A stretch of DNA of 64,000 nt from Paenibacillus lignilyticus (GCF_017942085.1 NZ_JAGKSP010000015.1:62001-126000); one strand, 5' to 3'; shown: positions 1-9,700, counted from the first letter of the stretch. The notes: generated by a model not told the origin, from the sequence alone. Translations and numbers: made by a program.

Positions 1-1
1 C

Positions 2-625
2 ACGTTTCTGCTGCGTGATGAAGAGAGCAACGAGCCCGCGCAGACGGTGAACCTATTTGATTGGATCGAGGACAAAAGAGGCTATGTGCTGCCTGCCGGT
101 TTCCGTGACGAGCCCATACTTGTACCGCCTGCTTTAAGGCCTTTTCTGCTTGAAGGCTTCAATCGGCTGCTTGATCCCGGCAATCGCTATGTCACGGCAG
201 AGCATCTGTCGCTGATGGTGATCGAGCTGGTGCTGCGAATCGAACAAACGATAGGGAAGCTTAGCGGGCAGCTTGTTGATTCGACTTCGAAGGCACGAAA
301 TGCGAGAGCGCTGGCCAATGAAATCAATACGCTGCAGCAATACATGCGCGCTCATATCGGTGAACAGCTTAAGCTGGATGAGCTTGCCCACCATGTGCAT
401 TGGACGCCGAATTACTTGTGCCGTGTATTTAAAGCGCATACATCCATGACGCCGATGGCTTATTTGCAGCAGCTGCGGATGACGGAAGCAGAGAAGCTGC
501 TGCTCTATACGGATTTTCCTGTGTTCACCATCGCTGAGCTGCTCGGGTACGAGGACGCTTCTTATTTTGCGAGATTATTTCGCAGACATCATGGCCGCGC
601 GCCGAGCGAATATCGGATAATATAG
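2..625 (+). CDS. AraC-family transcriptional regulator, 5' truncated by window edge
   Basis: The C-terminal about 207 residues of a DNA-binding regulator. The reading frame is open to the window edge, so the GTG at 47 is probably internal. A helical region leads into a typical AraC double helix-turn-helix: first HTH around LKLDELAHHVHWTPNYLCRVF, second around FTIAELLGYEDASYFARLFRR, ending in the family signature GRAPSEYR. The N-terminal sensing domain is mostly missing, so the ligand cannot be named. It lies 99 bp upstream of a PhyH-type dioxygenase on the same strand and may regulate it. Family call sure; target inferred. Confidence 0.9.
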   Translation, partial: TFLLRDEESNEPAQTVNLFDWIEDKRGYVLPAGFRDEPILVPPALRPFLLEGFNRLLDPGNRYVTAEHLSLMVIELVLRIEQTIGKLSGQLVDSTSKARNARALANEINTLQQYMRAHIGEQLKLDELAHHVHWTPNYLCRVFKAHTSMTPMAYLQQLRMTEAEKLLLYTDFPVFTIAELLGYEDASYFARLFRRHHGRAPSEYRII

Positions 626-724
626 TCCGCATTCGGTGTAAGATTCTACCTTCCTATCAGCACGCGGCGCCGCTATGATGAAGAAGAGAAGAACAATTCC
701 AGTTCAAAGGCGGTCGGTGGGCAA

Positions 725-1603
725 ATGCGATTAACGCTTGAGCAATTGATCCGATATCAAACCGAAGGGTATTTGATTGTGCCGAATGTATTCACGGATG
801 AGGACCTGCGGCCCGTTATCGACGAGCTTTCGGCTGAGCTTGACGCAAGAGCCGGACAGCTTCTGGCTGAGGGCAAGCTGACGGAGCTGTACGAGGATGA
901 ACCCTTTGAGAAGCGCTATACGAGGTTGTACGAGCAGAGCAAGGAGATATGCCGGGGGTTTGATATTAACGGTTATTTGGGAGAGGCTATCTTTCGTTTC
1001 ATGGGGAATGAAGGGCTGCTTGATCTGGTCGAATGCCTGTTAGGAACGGAGCTCAGCTGCAACCCGATTCAGCATATTCGCGCGAAACATCCCGCGAAGT
1101 CGACGCAGTCGGAACCGGATTATTTTCAAAATGTGCCTTGGCATCAGGATTGCGCCGTCACTTCGCCGGATTCGGAAGCATCGGAGATCATTACGTTCTG
1201 GCTGCCGCTTGTGGATGCAACCGCCGAAACCGGGTGCATGGAGATCATGCCGCATGTGTTCAAACAGGGGTATATCAACCATCGCTCAGAAGGCGGCACG
1301 ACGATCGTGCCTGAGAAGCTGCCTGCCGTAACGCCGGTGTTGGCGGAGTGCAAGAAAGGCGGCCTCGTCATTATGAACAAGTATACGCCGCATAGAGGGA
1401 TCTCCAATCGTTCGGATATTATCCGCTGGTCGATTGATTTGCGTTATCATAAGACGGGTGCTCCGTCCGGGCGATCGATACATCCATCCTTCCCGGTGCG
1501 GAGTGCGTACGACCCGGCAAGCGTACTGACCGATGTAACGGAGTGGCGGAAAATGTGGCGCGAGGTAAAGGAAGAGAAAGGGAAGAGCCTGCACCGCGTG
1601 TAG
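725..1603 (+). CDS. phytanoyl-CoA dioxygenase (PhyH) family protein
   Basis: A 292-residue protein of the Fe(II)/2-oxoglutarate-dependent PhyH family. The likely iron ligands are visible: HxD in PWHQDCAVT at about residue 139 and a distal His in the KYTPHRGISNRS segment, followed by an arginine suited to bind 2-oxoglutarate. Such enzymes hydroxylate small organic substrates; this one's substrate cannot be read from sequence. It stands alone between two AraC regulators, and its stop lies within a hairpin shared with the convergent gene. The RBS is weak (GGTGGG before ATG). Family call firm, role unknown. Confidence 0.88.
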   Translation: MRLTLEQLIRYQTEGYLIVPNVFTDEDLRPVIDELSAELDARAGQLLAEGKLTELYEDEPFEKRYTRLYEQSKEICRGFDINGYLGEAIFRFMGNEGLLDLVECLLGTELSCNPIQHIRAKHPAKSTQSEPDYFQNVPWHQDCAVTSPDSEASEIITFWLPLVDATAETGCMEIMPHVFKQGYINHRSEGGTTIVPEKLPAVTPVLAECKKGGLVIMNKYTPHRGISNRSDIIRWSIDLRYHKTGAPSGRSIHPSFPVRSAYDPASVLTDVTEWRKMWREVKEEKGKSLHRV

Positions 1604-1612
1604 CTTCTGATA

Positions 1613-1645
1613 CGAAACGGCCCATCACTGGGGCCGTTTTGCTTT
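1613..1645. terminator. bidirectional hairpin between convergent genes
   Basis: A perfect 9-bp stem, AAACGGCCC (1615-1623) with GGGCCGTTT (1631-1639), sits between the PhyH gene and the convergent AraC gene and overlaps the latter's stop codon. The T-runs on both sides are short, so termination may be weak. Confidence 0.6.
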
Positions 1646-2491
1646 GCGATAAGCCATCGGCACCATGCCTTTGCGTTCGCGGAAGATGCGGACAAAGGTT
1701 TTGTACGAGCCGAAGCCGACTTCAAGCGCGACATCGACGACGCTGAAGTCGGTGGACACCAGCAGGCTGGTAGCATGCCGCAAGCGCAAATCTTGCACGA
1801 AATGAACGAAGGTTTGGCCGGTCGTTTCCTTGATCACTTCGCTGATGCGAGAGACGCTCATGCCGAAACGATCGGATAGCTGCGATAAAGTCAGCTCATC
1901 GCGATAGTTGCGGTGAATGTGATGGATGATGGGCCAGATCGACGGATTGGTTTTGGCAGGGGAGGTTAACGGAACGTTCTCCGGCCGGTTCGCTCTGCGC
2001 TCCCGATCGAAACAAACGAGCAGTTCCTTCAATCTCGCCTGCAGCAAAGTCTGCCGCCATGGTTCATTTCCCGTATACTCCTTCAGCATGTCTTCAATGA
2101 GAAAGAGCATTCGCTCCTGCTTCGCGCCCGTAAAAGTCGTATAGGGTTCAAGGAGGCTTGGTTCAATCAGATCGGAGAGACCGTCGCCGTGTCCGGAATC
2201 GATGAGCAAATCCATGCTGAAATTGCAGTTGTAGAGCACAAGCGTGCTGCCGGGTTCGGTGAAGATCTCGTGGACCTGATAGGGCTGCACGAACGTAAAC
2301 GTGCCCGGGAGCATCTCGTGTTTCACATCGTTGATGCTTTCCCGGCCTCGGCCCTCTACCACATAAGAGAACTCCAGAAAATCGTGGCGATGCGCTCGAA
2401 ACCCTTGTTTGAGTGTGTTCAAACTCATATGCAGCGGAAACGCGGAATCCATATTCGGGTATGTTTTCAAGTAATCCGGAAAAAAGGTCAT
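1625..2491 (-). CDS. AraC-family transcriptional regulator with N-terminal cupin-like sensor domain
   Basis: A 288-residue regulator. The start is the ATG at 2489-2491, preceded on the minus strand by GGAGG at an 11-nt distance; longer upstream extensions read into the divergent control region. The N-terminal half is an AraC-type arabinose-binding-like cupin (GFRAHRHDFLEFSYVVEGRG, with VQPYQVHEI later). The C-terminal 100 residues form the double HTH (LTLSQLSDRFGMSVSRISEVI; FSVVDVALEVGFGSYKTFVRIF). It is divergent from the Gfo/Idh dehydrogenase at 2616, so it probably controls that sugar gene pair. Inducer unknown. Confidence 0.92.
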   Translation of the reverse strand: MTFFPDYLKTYPNMDSAFPLHMSLNTLKQGFRAHRHDFLEFSYVVEGRGRESINDVKHEMLPGTFTFVQPYQVHEIFTEPGSTLVLYNCNFSMDLLIDSGHGDGLSDLIEPSLLEPYTTFTGAKQERMLFLIEDMLKEYTGNEPWRQTLLQARLKELLVCFDRERRANRPENVPLTSPAKTNPSIWPIIHHIHRNYRDELTLSQLSDRFGMSVSRISEVIKETTGQTFVHFVQDLRLRHATSLLVSTDFSVVDVALEVGFGSYKTFVRIFRERKGMVPMAYRKAKRPQ

Positions 2492-2546
2492 AGAATGGGC
2501 AGCCTCCGAAGAAATGGGACGTTTATCGAAATATGAGTCACGCTTT

Positions 2547-2573
2547 TTTCTATGTACTACTTTATCATAGAAA
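2547..2573. promoter_or_regulatory. inverted repeat, candidate operator in divergent AraC / dehydrogenase promoter region
   Basis: Perfect 8-bp arms TTTCTATG (2547-2554) and CATAGAAA (2566-2573) are separated by 11 nt. The site is in the 124-bp gap between the divergent AraC regulator and the Gfo/Idh gene, where an operator would be expected. AraC-family proteins more often use direct repeats, so ownership is uncertain. Confidence 0.4.
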
Positions 2574-2615
2574 TGGTAGAAGAAGTGATGGATCCGAGGA
2601 GGCAGATGGATTAAC

Positions 2616-3680
2616 ATGGCGATTCGAATTGGTATCATCGGTGCAGGCAATATTGGAAGCGTTCACGCGGCACAATTCTCGCAGCTTGGCGAGCTCTGCC
2701 AAATAACCGCAATAACAGATGTGTTTCTGCCTTTGGCTGAGCAACGGGCCAAGGAATACGGCATCGCCGAGGTGCTGGCATCGCCTGAAGCGCTCATTCA
2801 AAGCGATAACGTGGATGCGGTTGTAATCGGCGTACCCAACCAATATCATGCGGAGCTGGCTATTCAAGCGATTGAAGCCGGCAAACATGTGCTGCTGGAG
2901 AAACCGATGGGCATCAACGCCGATGCGGCCAGACAAATTCTGAAAGCAAGCCGCTCCTCCGATCGCGTCGTCATGATCGCCCATCAGATGCGCTGGGAAT
3001 CGGTTCCGATGCAAATCAAGGAACAGATTGACCGCGGCGAGCTGGGTCATATTTATACGGCCAAAACAGGCTGGTACCGCCGCAAAGGCATACCGGGCTG
3101 GGGCACATGGTTCACACGTTCCGATCAATCCGGCGGCGGTCCGTTGATTGATATCGGCGTACATATGCTGGATCTCGCGCTCTACCTCATGGGCAATCCG
3201 AAGCCGGTGTCCGTCTACGGTGCCACCTATGCGGAGTTTGGGCCTAAACGCAAAGGGATTGGCACATGGGGGAAGCCGAATTGGGAAGGCATCTATGATG
3301 TCGAGGACTTGGCAACGGCTTTGATCAAAATGGATAACGGCAGCACGCTGTCGCTTGAAGTCAGCTGGGCCGTTCATATGGACACGGATAATACGCCATT
3401 CGTACATTTGATGGGTACGGAAGGCGGCGCAAGTTACCGTGGCGCCCAAGGCAAGCTGTTGACGGAGAAGTTCAATAAACCGATGGAAATTCCGCTTAGC
3501 AAACCGGAAAACGACGAGAATGAGCGCTTACGTCTCAGCCGTCATTTCTTGAGCTGCATTCAAGAAGGCAAGCAGCCGATTACGTCCGCGCTGTCCGGGT
3601 TTACGAACAATCTGGTGCTGGATGCGATCTATGAATCGTCCCGCACCGGCAATGAAGTGAAGCTGGATTGGAATCTATAA
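2616..3680 (+). CDS. Gfo/Idh/MocA-family oxidoreductase
   Basis: A 354-residue NAD(P)-dependent sugar or polyol dehydrogenase. It starts with a Rossmann fold (IGIIGAGNIGSVHAAQF) and has the family EKP motif (HVLLEKPMGINADAA, about residue 95) whose lysine acts in catalysis. The segment GGGPLIDIGVHMLDLALYLM contains the conserved D-x-x-x-H pair used on the substrate. GAGGAGG precedes the ATG. It is followed 21 bp later by a TIM-barrel epimerase, a common catabolic pairing for inositol, keto-sugars or glucosides. Exact substrate not determinable. Confidence 0.93.
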   Translation: MAIRIGIIGAGNIGSVHAAQFSQLGELCQITAITDVFLPLAEQRAKEYGIAEVLASPEALIQSDNVDAVVIGVPNQYHAELAIQAIEAGKHVLLEKPMGINADAARQILKASRSSDRVVMIAHQMRWESVPMQIKEQIDRGELGHIYTAKTGWYRRKGIPGWGTWFTRSDQSGGGPLIDIGVHMLDLALYLMGNPKPVSVYGATYAEFGPKRKGIGTWGKPNWEGIYDVEDLATALIKMDNGSTLSLEVSWAVHMDTDNTPFVHLMGTEGGASYRGAQGKLLTEKFNKPMEIPLSKPENDENERLRLSRHFLSCIQEGKQPITSALSGFTNNLVLDAIYESSRTGNEVKLDWNL

Positions 3681-3701
3681 AACAATTGGAGGATTACGAC
3701 T

Positions 3702-4541
3702 ATGTTAAGAGGGTTATCACATGCCGGACTCGGCAAGATCGGAAGCGATGAGAATCTAATCGCAGCCGCAAGTCAATACGGCTTTCATACGGTAGATATT
3801 AACGCGAAGGGACTTATTGAGCGCAATGGGTTGGAAGGCGCTAAGGCGCTTCTCGCGAAACATGAAGTAGCGATCGGCTCGATCGGTCTGTCCGTGGAAT
3901 GGCGGGACTCGGAGGAGAAGTTCCGCGAGGGGCTCAGCAAGCTGGCGGAAGAGGCAGCGGCTGCCGCGGCTCTGGGCTGCACGCGCTGCTGCACGTATGT
4001 GCTGCCGGCCACGAACTTTAAAGCGGCACATTTTACGGTGCTGGCTACACGCAGACTGCGTACATGTGCACAAATTCTAGGAGCTTACGGCATCTCCTTG
4101 GGGCTGGAGTTTGTTGGTCCTCACCATCTGCGCACCGCATGGGCGAATCCGTTTCTGTGGACGCTGGAAGAAACGCTCGATTGGATCGCCGCGATTGGCG
4201 AGCCGAATGTCGGCTTGTTATTCGATGCGTACCATTGGTACACGAACGGCTCGACCATTGCCGATATCGAGGCATTAACGCCGGATCAAATCGTTCATGT
4301 TCACATTAACGATGCGCCGGACCTGCCGGTTGAAGAAGTACGCGATAACGGCAGACTTTATCCGGGCGAGGGCGTTATTGATTTGGCGGGGTTCCTTCGC
4401 GCGCTGAACGCGATTGGCTATAAAGGTTCTGTGACGCAGGAGATTCTCACTGCCGAGCCGCCTGCACAATCGCCGGAGGAGCTGCTTGCGCGCTCCAAGG
4501 CCGGGTTCGACCGCGTGTATACAGCGGCCGGATTGGCATAA
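3702..4541 (+). CDS. sugar phosphate isomerase/epimerase (AP endonuclease 2-like TIM barrel)
   Basis: A 279-residue xylose-isomerase-like TIM-barrel protein. Likely metal ligands are visible: Glu in SLGLEFVGPHHLR, Asp/His in VGLLFDAYHWYTNG, His pair in IVHVHINDAPD, and a late Glu in GSVTQEILTAEPP. The family includes hydroxypyruvate isomerase, IolE/IolI and tagatose epimerases; which one is not clear. It is cotranscribed with the upstream Gfo/Idh dehydrogenase and followed by a strong terminator, so the two form a two-gene unit, probably under the divergent AraC regulator. Confidence 0.9.
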   Translation: MLRGLSHAGLGKIGSDENLIAAASQYGFHTVDINAKGLIERNGLEGAKALLAKHEVAIGSIGLSVEWRDSEEKFREGLSKLAEEAAAAAALGCTRCCTYVLPATNFKAAHFTVLATRRLRTCAQILGAYGISLGLEFVGPHHLRTAWANPFLWTLEETLDWIAAIGEPNVGLLFDAYHWYTNGSTIADIEALTPDQIVHVHINDAPDLPVEEVRDNGRLYPGEGVIDLAGFLRALNAIGYKGSVTQEILTAEPPAQSPEELLARSKAGFDRVYTAAGLA

Positions 4542-4550
4542 TTGTGATCG

Positions 4551-4601
4551 AAAATCCCGCAGGGTCGGCTGTATTGGCCGATTCTTGCGGGATTTTTTTT
4601 T
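4551..4601 (+). terminator. intrinsic terminator after epimerase gene
   Basis: The stem AATCCCGCA (4553-4561) pairs with TGCGGGATT (4586-4594), with a smaller GGTCGGC/GGCCGATT hairpin in the loop, and is followed by an uninterrupted run of T. Confidence 0.9.
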
Positions 4602-4686
4602 GGTGTTTTCGCTGAGATAACAGCACGAGCCTGCGATTGGGAACTTGTAACATGGCATCCGCGGATCAAATTCCGAGATGAAATAT

Positions 4687-4694
4687 GCTACAAT
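4687..4694 (+). promoter_or_regulatory. extended -10 promoter element before nitroreductase
   Basis: TGCTACAAT is an extended -10 (TG-N-TACAAT) 33 bp before the nitroreductase ATG. No good -35 is visible, as is usual for extended -10 promoters. Confidence 0.5.
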
Positions 4695-4727
4695 TATAGA
4701 ATCACTTACTAGAATAGGAGACGGTCA

Positions 4728-5300
4728 ATGAATATTCATGAGGCAATTCGAACGAGAAGAAGTATTGGCAAAGTGTCGCAGGAGCCGATCGACAAAGCGG
4801 TAATCGAGCAGATTTTGGAAGCGGGCATTTATGCGCCGAATCATCGTTTAACGGAGCCTTGGCGGTTCTTTGTCCTTCGCGGAGATGGACGCAAGCAGCT
4901 CGGCGATGCGCTTGCGCGTATTGCGCTTGCAGGCGAGGCAGACCCATCATCGCCCGAGAATGAGATCAAAGCAGAATCAGCCAAGAAAAAAGCGTTCCGC
5001 GCACCTGTTATTATCGCGGTTGCCGTCTCTCCCGCGGAGCGGCACGATATTATCGAGCTTGAGGAATACGGCGCAGTAAATGCAGCCATCCAGAACATGC
5101 TGCTTACGATACACGCACTGGGCCTTGGCGCTGTATGGCGCAGCGGAGAGCCTTGCTATCATCCCCTCATGAATGAAAGCTTCGGCCTGCGTCCGCAGGA
5201 TAAGATGCTCGGCTTCATCTATCTCGGCGTTCCGGATATGGCTCCGCCGCAAGCGAAGCGGGCGGCGGCTGAGCTCAAGACGACTTGGATTGACGGCTAG
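4728..5300 (+). CDS. nitroreductase family protein
   Basis: A 190-residue flavin-dependent oxidoreductase of the small nitroreductase (YdjA-like) branch. The N-terminal FMN-binding signature is MNIHEAIRTRRSIGKV with R-R-S; the second FMN region is APNHRLTEPWRFFVL, and the glycine segment LGLGAVWRSG matches the family. It reduces nitro compounds, quinones or similar acceptors with NAD(P)H; the natural substrate is unknown. AGGAGA precedes the ATG. It is a single-gene unit with its own promoter and a terminator shared with the opposing regulator. Confidence 0.92.
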   Translation: MNIHEAIRTRRSIGKVSQEPIDKAVIEQILEAGIYAPNHRLTEPWRFFVLRGDGRKQLGDALARIALAGEADPSSPENEIKAESAKKKAFRAPVIIAVAVSPAERHDIIELEEYGAVNAAIQNMLLTIHALGLGAVWRSGEPCYHPLMNESFGLRPQDKMLGFIYLGVPDMAPPQAKRAAAELKTTWIDG

Positions 5301-5328
5301 ACTGGTTGGCAGCCAATGCCATGCAACA

Positions 5329-5378
5329 AAAAAGAAGAGATGACTCCCGGATCAACGGGGTATCATCTCTTCTTTCTT
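5329..5378. terminator. bidirectional intrinsic terminator
   Basis: A perfect 13-bp stem, AAAGAAGAGATGA (5331-5343) with TCATCTCTTCTTT (5363-5375), carries an inner CTCCC/CGGGG extension. A-rich left and T-rich right flanks let it serve both the nitroreductase and the convergent HTH-TPR regulator, whose stop is inside it. Confidence 0.85.
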
Positions 5379-6617
5379 GTTTAGCGGCTTCTCTTTATTA
5401 ATCAAGAAACTGGCGGTTTCCAGCGCCAGCTCCAATTGACCGGTTGTCATGTAATAGTTGAATAAGTCCTTCTCGTAACGCTCGACCAGCATGGCGTCTC
5501 CATTCTTGCGGATCACGGCCAGCGCATTGTTGCGCAGGTAACTATAATATTGCTCGTGCTGTTCTTCGATCTTATAGAGGAGGAGCTGGAACCGAATTTG
5601 CAGCATTTGGTCATGTATTTCTTTCGCCGACCGAAGTCCGCCTTCCGTAACGCGCAGCAGCTCTTCTTTGTTCAGCAGATTTCCCTGCAAGGAGCAGCGG
5701 ATGTACCCTTCAAGCGACAACAGATACAGCATCGTCTTCGGATTATTCAGCTCCATCGAAGCTTGATAATACTTGGATGCCATCTCGTAATTGTTTTGTT
5801 CCAAATATTCATAGGCTAAATTGTGCAGCGCGATCCTCTTACGCTCCGGCGTGTTGCAGATATCGCAGGTCTTAATCAAGTTCTCAAAACGCAAAATAAT
5901 ATCCGCTTGGTTGCGATTATCATCGAACACAACCTGCAGCAGCAACAGCATCTCCGCATCGATGGTGCGTACGAAGTTCCGGCTGTCTTTGAAGAAACGA
6001 AGCGACTTCTCCCCGTAATAATAGGCCATCATGTGTGAACCGATCCAATGATAGGCTACGGCCATATGATAGTAATATTCCGGATTGTTATATTCCTCGG
6101 CGTCAATTTGCTTCAACGTGTCAATCGCAGTCCGATAGTCTTGTTTGGCAAGAAAACAGATTCCCGTTACATGAAGCAGGAGGTTGCCCTCGTAGGTCGG
6201 GAGTTTGGCCTGGCTGCGCTGCATCTTCTGAACGATGGTATAAGCGGCGTCCGGCTGGGAAAGCGCCAGATAATATTTGGCCTGAATCAATTGGTAGAGT
6301 GCCGTATAATCCGAGATTTGAATCAGCTGCTCATTCTCCAGCTCAAGCTTAATCGCTTCCATCTCATCTAGAAGCAGCATCACGATCGCTTCATGCCAAG
6401 CAAATAATCGCTTCTTAATCGTGTTTAATTTAACGAGCTCATATTCGAGGTTGATATTCAACCGTTCGGTAAGGAGTGAAATGACCTCAGGTGAGAAATC
6501 CGTCGAGCCTCGCTCGATTTTACTGATATGCGTATCCGAGCAAATGCCTCTGCCTAGCTGTTCTTGGGTCATACGTGCTTGTTCGCGATAAAATTTGATG
6601 ATTTTCCCTACATGCAT
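5352..6617 (-). CDS. XRE-type HTH regulator with C-terminal TPR repeats (RRNPP-like)
   Basis: A 421-residue protein. The start chosen is ATG at 6615-6617 because GGAGGA lies 7 nt upstream; a longer frame to 6731 would run through the promoter. Residues 3-60 are an XRE HTH (VGKIIKFYREQARMTQEQLG, then ISKIERGSTDFSPEVI). The rest is helical with TPR-like repeats, for example EYYYHMAVAYHWIGSHMMAYYY and RKRIALHNLAYEYLEQNNYEMA. This layout matches the Rgg/PlcR/PrgX type of peptide-sensing regulators, but no adjacent signal-peptide ORF is visible. Targets unknown. Confidence 0.88.
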   Translation of the reverse strand: MHVGKIIKFYREQARMTQEQLGRGICSDTHISKIERGSTDFSPEVISLLTERLNINLEYELVKLNTIKKRLFAWHEAIVMLLLDEMEAIKLELENEQLIQISDYTALYQLIQAKYYLALSQPDAAYTIVQKMQRSQAKLPTYEGNLLLHVTGICFLAKQDYRTAIDTLKQIDAEEYNNPEYYYHMAVAYHWIGSHMMAYYYGEKSLRFFKDSRNFVRTIDAEMLLLLQVVFDDNRNQADIILRFENLIKTCDICNTPERKRIALHNLAYEYLEQNNYEMASKYYQASMELNNPKTMLYLLSLEGYIRCSLQGNLLNKEELLRVTEGGLRSAKEIHDQMLQIRFQLLLYKIEEQHEQYYSYLRNNALAVIRKNGDAMLVERYEKDLFNYYMTTGQLELALETASFLINKEKPLNKKEEMIPR

Positions 6618-6699
6618 GCGTGATTCCTCCAACTGCACCCCATAACCGCTACTATACCTTCCTGGTTCGACAGGGCTTGAGAATGATACGGATTTCACC

Positions 6700-6708
6700 A
6701 TTATAACA
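6700..6708 (-). promoter_or_regulatory. extended -10 promoter for HTH-TPR regulator
   Basis: On the minus strand, TG-T-TATAAT has a perfect -10 (6700-6705) with the extended TG, about 83 bp before the regulator start. A TTGTCA lies 20 nt upstream, too far to be a standard -35. Confidence 0.6.
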
Positions 6709-6727
6709 TGACCTTGAAGCCTGTATG

Positions 6728-6780
6728 ACAAAAAGAAAAGACAAGCAGGGAGTTCTCTTCACTCCGTTCTGCTTGTCTTC
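6728..6780 (-). terminator. intrinsic terminator after glycoside hydrolase gene
   Basis: AAGACAAGCAG (6738-6748) pairs with CTGCTTGTCTT (6769-6779), with an inner GGAG/CTCC extension. Read on the minus strand, it is followed by a T-rich tract just past the glycoside hydrolase stop. Confidence 0.82.
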
Positions 6781-6786
6781 ACTGTA

Positions 6787-9700
6787 TTACAGGGAAACGT
6801 CGATCTGAACTTCATTCGGACGATAAACCGCAAGAAGTTTGCCGGCAGCATCTGAAGCGAACATGACAGTCCGCTCCTGTGGAAGTGTAAAGGCGTACGC
6901 GGCACCCGTCTGCGGATCGCGAACTTCAATCGCCGTATCGCAGCCGAATTCCGACACGAAGATGTAAAGCGAGCCGGAAGCGAAAGCCAGCTTGCGGCCG
7001 TAAACGCCGGGCAGCTCCCCGCCATGCAGCCATTCGAGCTCTTCGGCAACGCCGGCTTGCGCCAATGCTGCACCGTACACCGCTTGCAGCGGCTCAAGGC
7101 GTTCGTTCAGCTCCAGCGGAAGCGGGCACCAGAGCAGGCGACCGGCGCCAAGCGCGATATCCGTTACTTTAGCCGGGCCTTTATCAGCGGAAGCGAAGAC
7201 ACCTTTGTTGCTGTCCGTAATGCGATCGCCTCCGAAGGAAATCGGGTGCAGCGCGCCATTGCCAAGCTCAAGCAGCTCTTCGCGCAGCAAATTGCTGACA
7301 GCGTTCTGTCCCAGCTCGTCGGTCAAACGTTCAACCGGGCGCCAGTACTCGTCAAGGCCGAGCGGGCCGGTAAAGAGAAGCGTGCCGCCATTTGCCTTCA
7401 CATGCGCTAGAAGCTGATCCAGCGCTTGGCTGCTGAAGTTATGCGCGCTTGGCACGATAATGAGCTTCGGTTTCGTAACCGCAAGCGAATCCAGCTGGTA
7501 TTCCCCAAGGCCGAATGCATGTACATTCATCGTGTAGGACAGTGTGCGAATAGCGCGGGTCGTTGCCCCGTAAGCCAGCTTCCGGTTCGAGAAGTCATTG
7601 GAATAAGGGAAAACTACCGCAACTTCTTCCAGCTTACGATCCACGAACAAGTCGCGAATTTGCTCCATGAAAGCGCCGAAATCATACGATACGTTCGCTT
7701 CCGGCTTCTCGGTCCCGTCAGCGCGCAGCGCTCCGATATGGGACTCATTGATATTGTTCATGTAGAAATTAATGTTCCAGATCCACTGAACCGCACCGGC
7801 TCCGCCCGTAGAGAAGGCATACGCATATTTGCGTTCCAAAATGTTGCGAAGCTCTTCCTCGCTGCGCTTAGCGCGGCCATCCGGTGTTTCGACGTACATA
7901 ATGCCGGTCTCTTGAATGAGGTTGGGTTTATCCGGTGCCTTGGCGAAAATACCGTCCCATACGAGATTGTCCATCAGCCACCACGAGTGAACCGTTGTAT
8001 AATCGACCTCTTGCGCATAGAAGAACGGCGATGGACGCTGAGCGCCAAGCCCTTCATCCTGGCCAACGGTCACGAGCTGCTTCGGCTGAATCGCGCGAAT
8101 GGTAGCAACGAGCTGGGATGCCCAGCGGTTGTGCATATCCATCGTGAACAACGTATAGTCGAGCCAAGGACCGCTATGTTTCTTCAGCGTATTGGTCGTA
8201 CCGAAGCTGATTTCGCTGGCTTCCGGAAGTTTCGCGGACTCGAAAGAAGGCAGCTCCGAAGGCGTCATGTTCCAGCGCTCTTGAAGCAAGCGGATCGAGC
8301 CATGGCGCTCTTGCAGCCATTTGACATAATGGGCTTTCTCGAACTGATCATGAGCCGAGCGCGGTCCGGAGAAGATCCGTGTCGGATCGAACATTGATGG
8401 TTCATTGATCAAATCCCAATGTACATGCTTGGATTCGGCATGGCGGGACACGATAGCCGCGATGAACCGCTTCTGCGCTTCTACGCTGCGGGGATCCAGG
8501 TAAGGGTTGACGCCTTCCCATGCTTCCGGCGTGAAAGCAAAGAAATTGAACGTAACTTCAAGATCATAACGCTTTGCAGTCAGGAAGAAAGCATCGATTG
8601 CGCGCAGCACTTCTTCATAAGGATGACCGTCTACGTACATGACGCTGCGATACGCTGTCCAGATCCCGGTACGAATGGAGTTGATGCCCGCGCGTTTCAT
8701 TTGCGCCATGTCGCGATCCCATACAGCGGCATTCGGCAGGAACAAATATTTACGCGCCACGTCGCTCGTCATGTAGGTCATGCCGACAATTGGCAGCGGA
8801 CGGCCGTTTTTCCGGAAATAGTCGCGGTCGCAAGTAATCATCTCGCCGGAAGTGAGCAGCGCTTCATCCATGCCCCAGAAGCCTTGGCGGAGCAAGCGGC
8901 GCTCGCCCGCAGGGGAAACGGCTTCGCATTCCACGATATAGAACCCTGCTTCTACGTTAAACGGCAATACGATGCGTTGAATGCTCAGCTCTCGGCCAAT
9001 CGCAAGCTCTGCCTTGCTGTTCCATACTTCAGTGAAATCAGCCTCTTCATATACAAAAGAAGGAGTAGGCTCGCTGACCGTATTGCTGTTCGCCTTGCGC
9101 ACGCGCATATGGAACGACCACGCCGCTGCTGCATGGTTGCTTGCCTGCTCGTCACGAGCCAATTGCAGCTGCTGACCTTGCAGCATCAAGACCGGACGCT
9201 CGCCAAGCTCATACGAGCCGTAATTGGGCTTCAGCCATAGCTCCGTAACGCCATTCGATGTAAAGCCGGACCACTCGGAAAGGGCGGCAGCGCCATTGCC
9301 TGTCCAGAACGTGCCGCGCAGCGGCTGATTAATTAGAATCCAGCGACCGCCGCTGAAAGGGCCTTTCGTATGCTCCAGCAAGATCGCAGGCGCTGACAGC
9401 TCGCGCGCAAGGCCGTCTCCGCTAATCCCGCGAAGCAGCGGATAGATGTGGGCGTCGATCGGGCCGGCAGAGCCGCCCTCGCCGGGCTTGTCATCCGCTC
9501 TTGTGACATGCAGCGCAAGGCCGAATGTGGACTCAACGGTAAACGACGATTCGTAGTCTGCGAAGAGCGGAATATCGCGGAAATGCTGCAGTTTAGCAAC
9601 ACCATCCACGGTGACCGGAAGGGCTTCGTGGATATGGAGCTGCTGATGGTAGGCCGTTTGATCCGGCTCGACCTGCCACTCGCCGTTCTCTTCATATACA

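Noticed and set aside
2565..3449. 294-codon open frame antisense to the Gfo/Idh gene
   Set aside because: Complete overlap with a clear dehydrogenase; no domain and no ribosome binding site.
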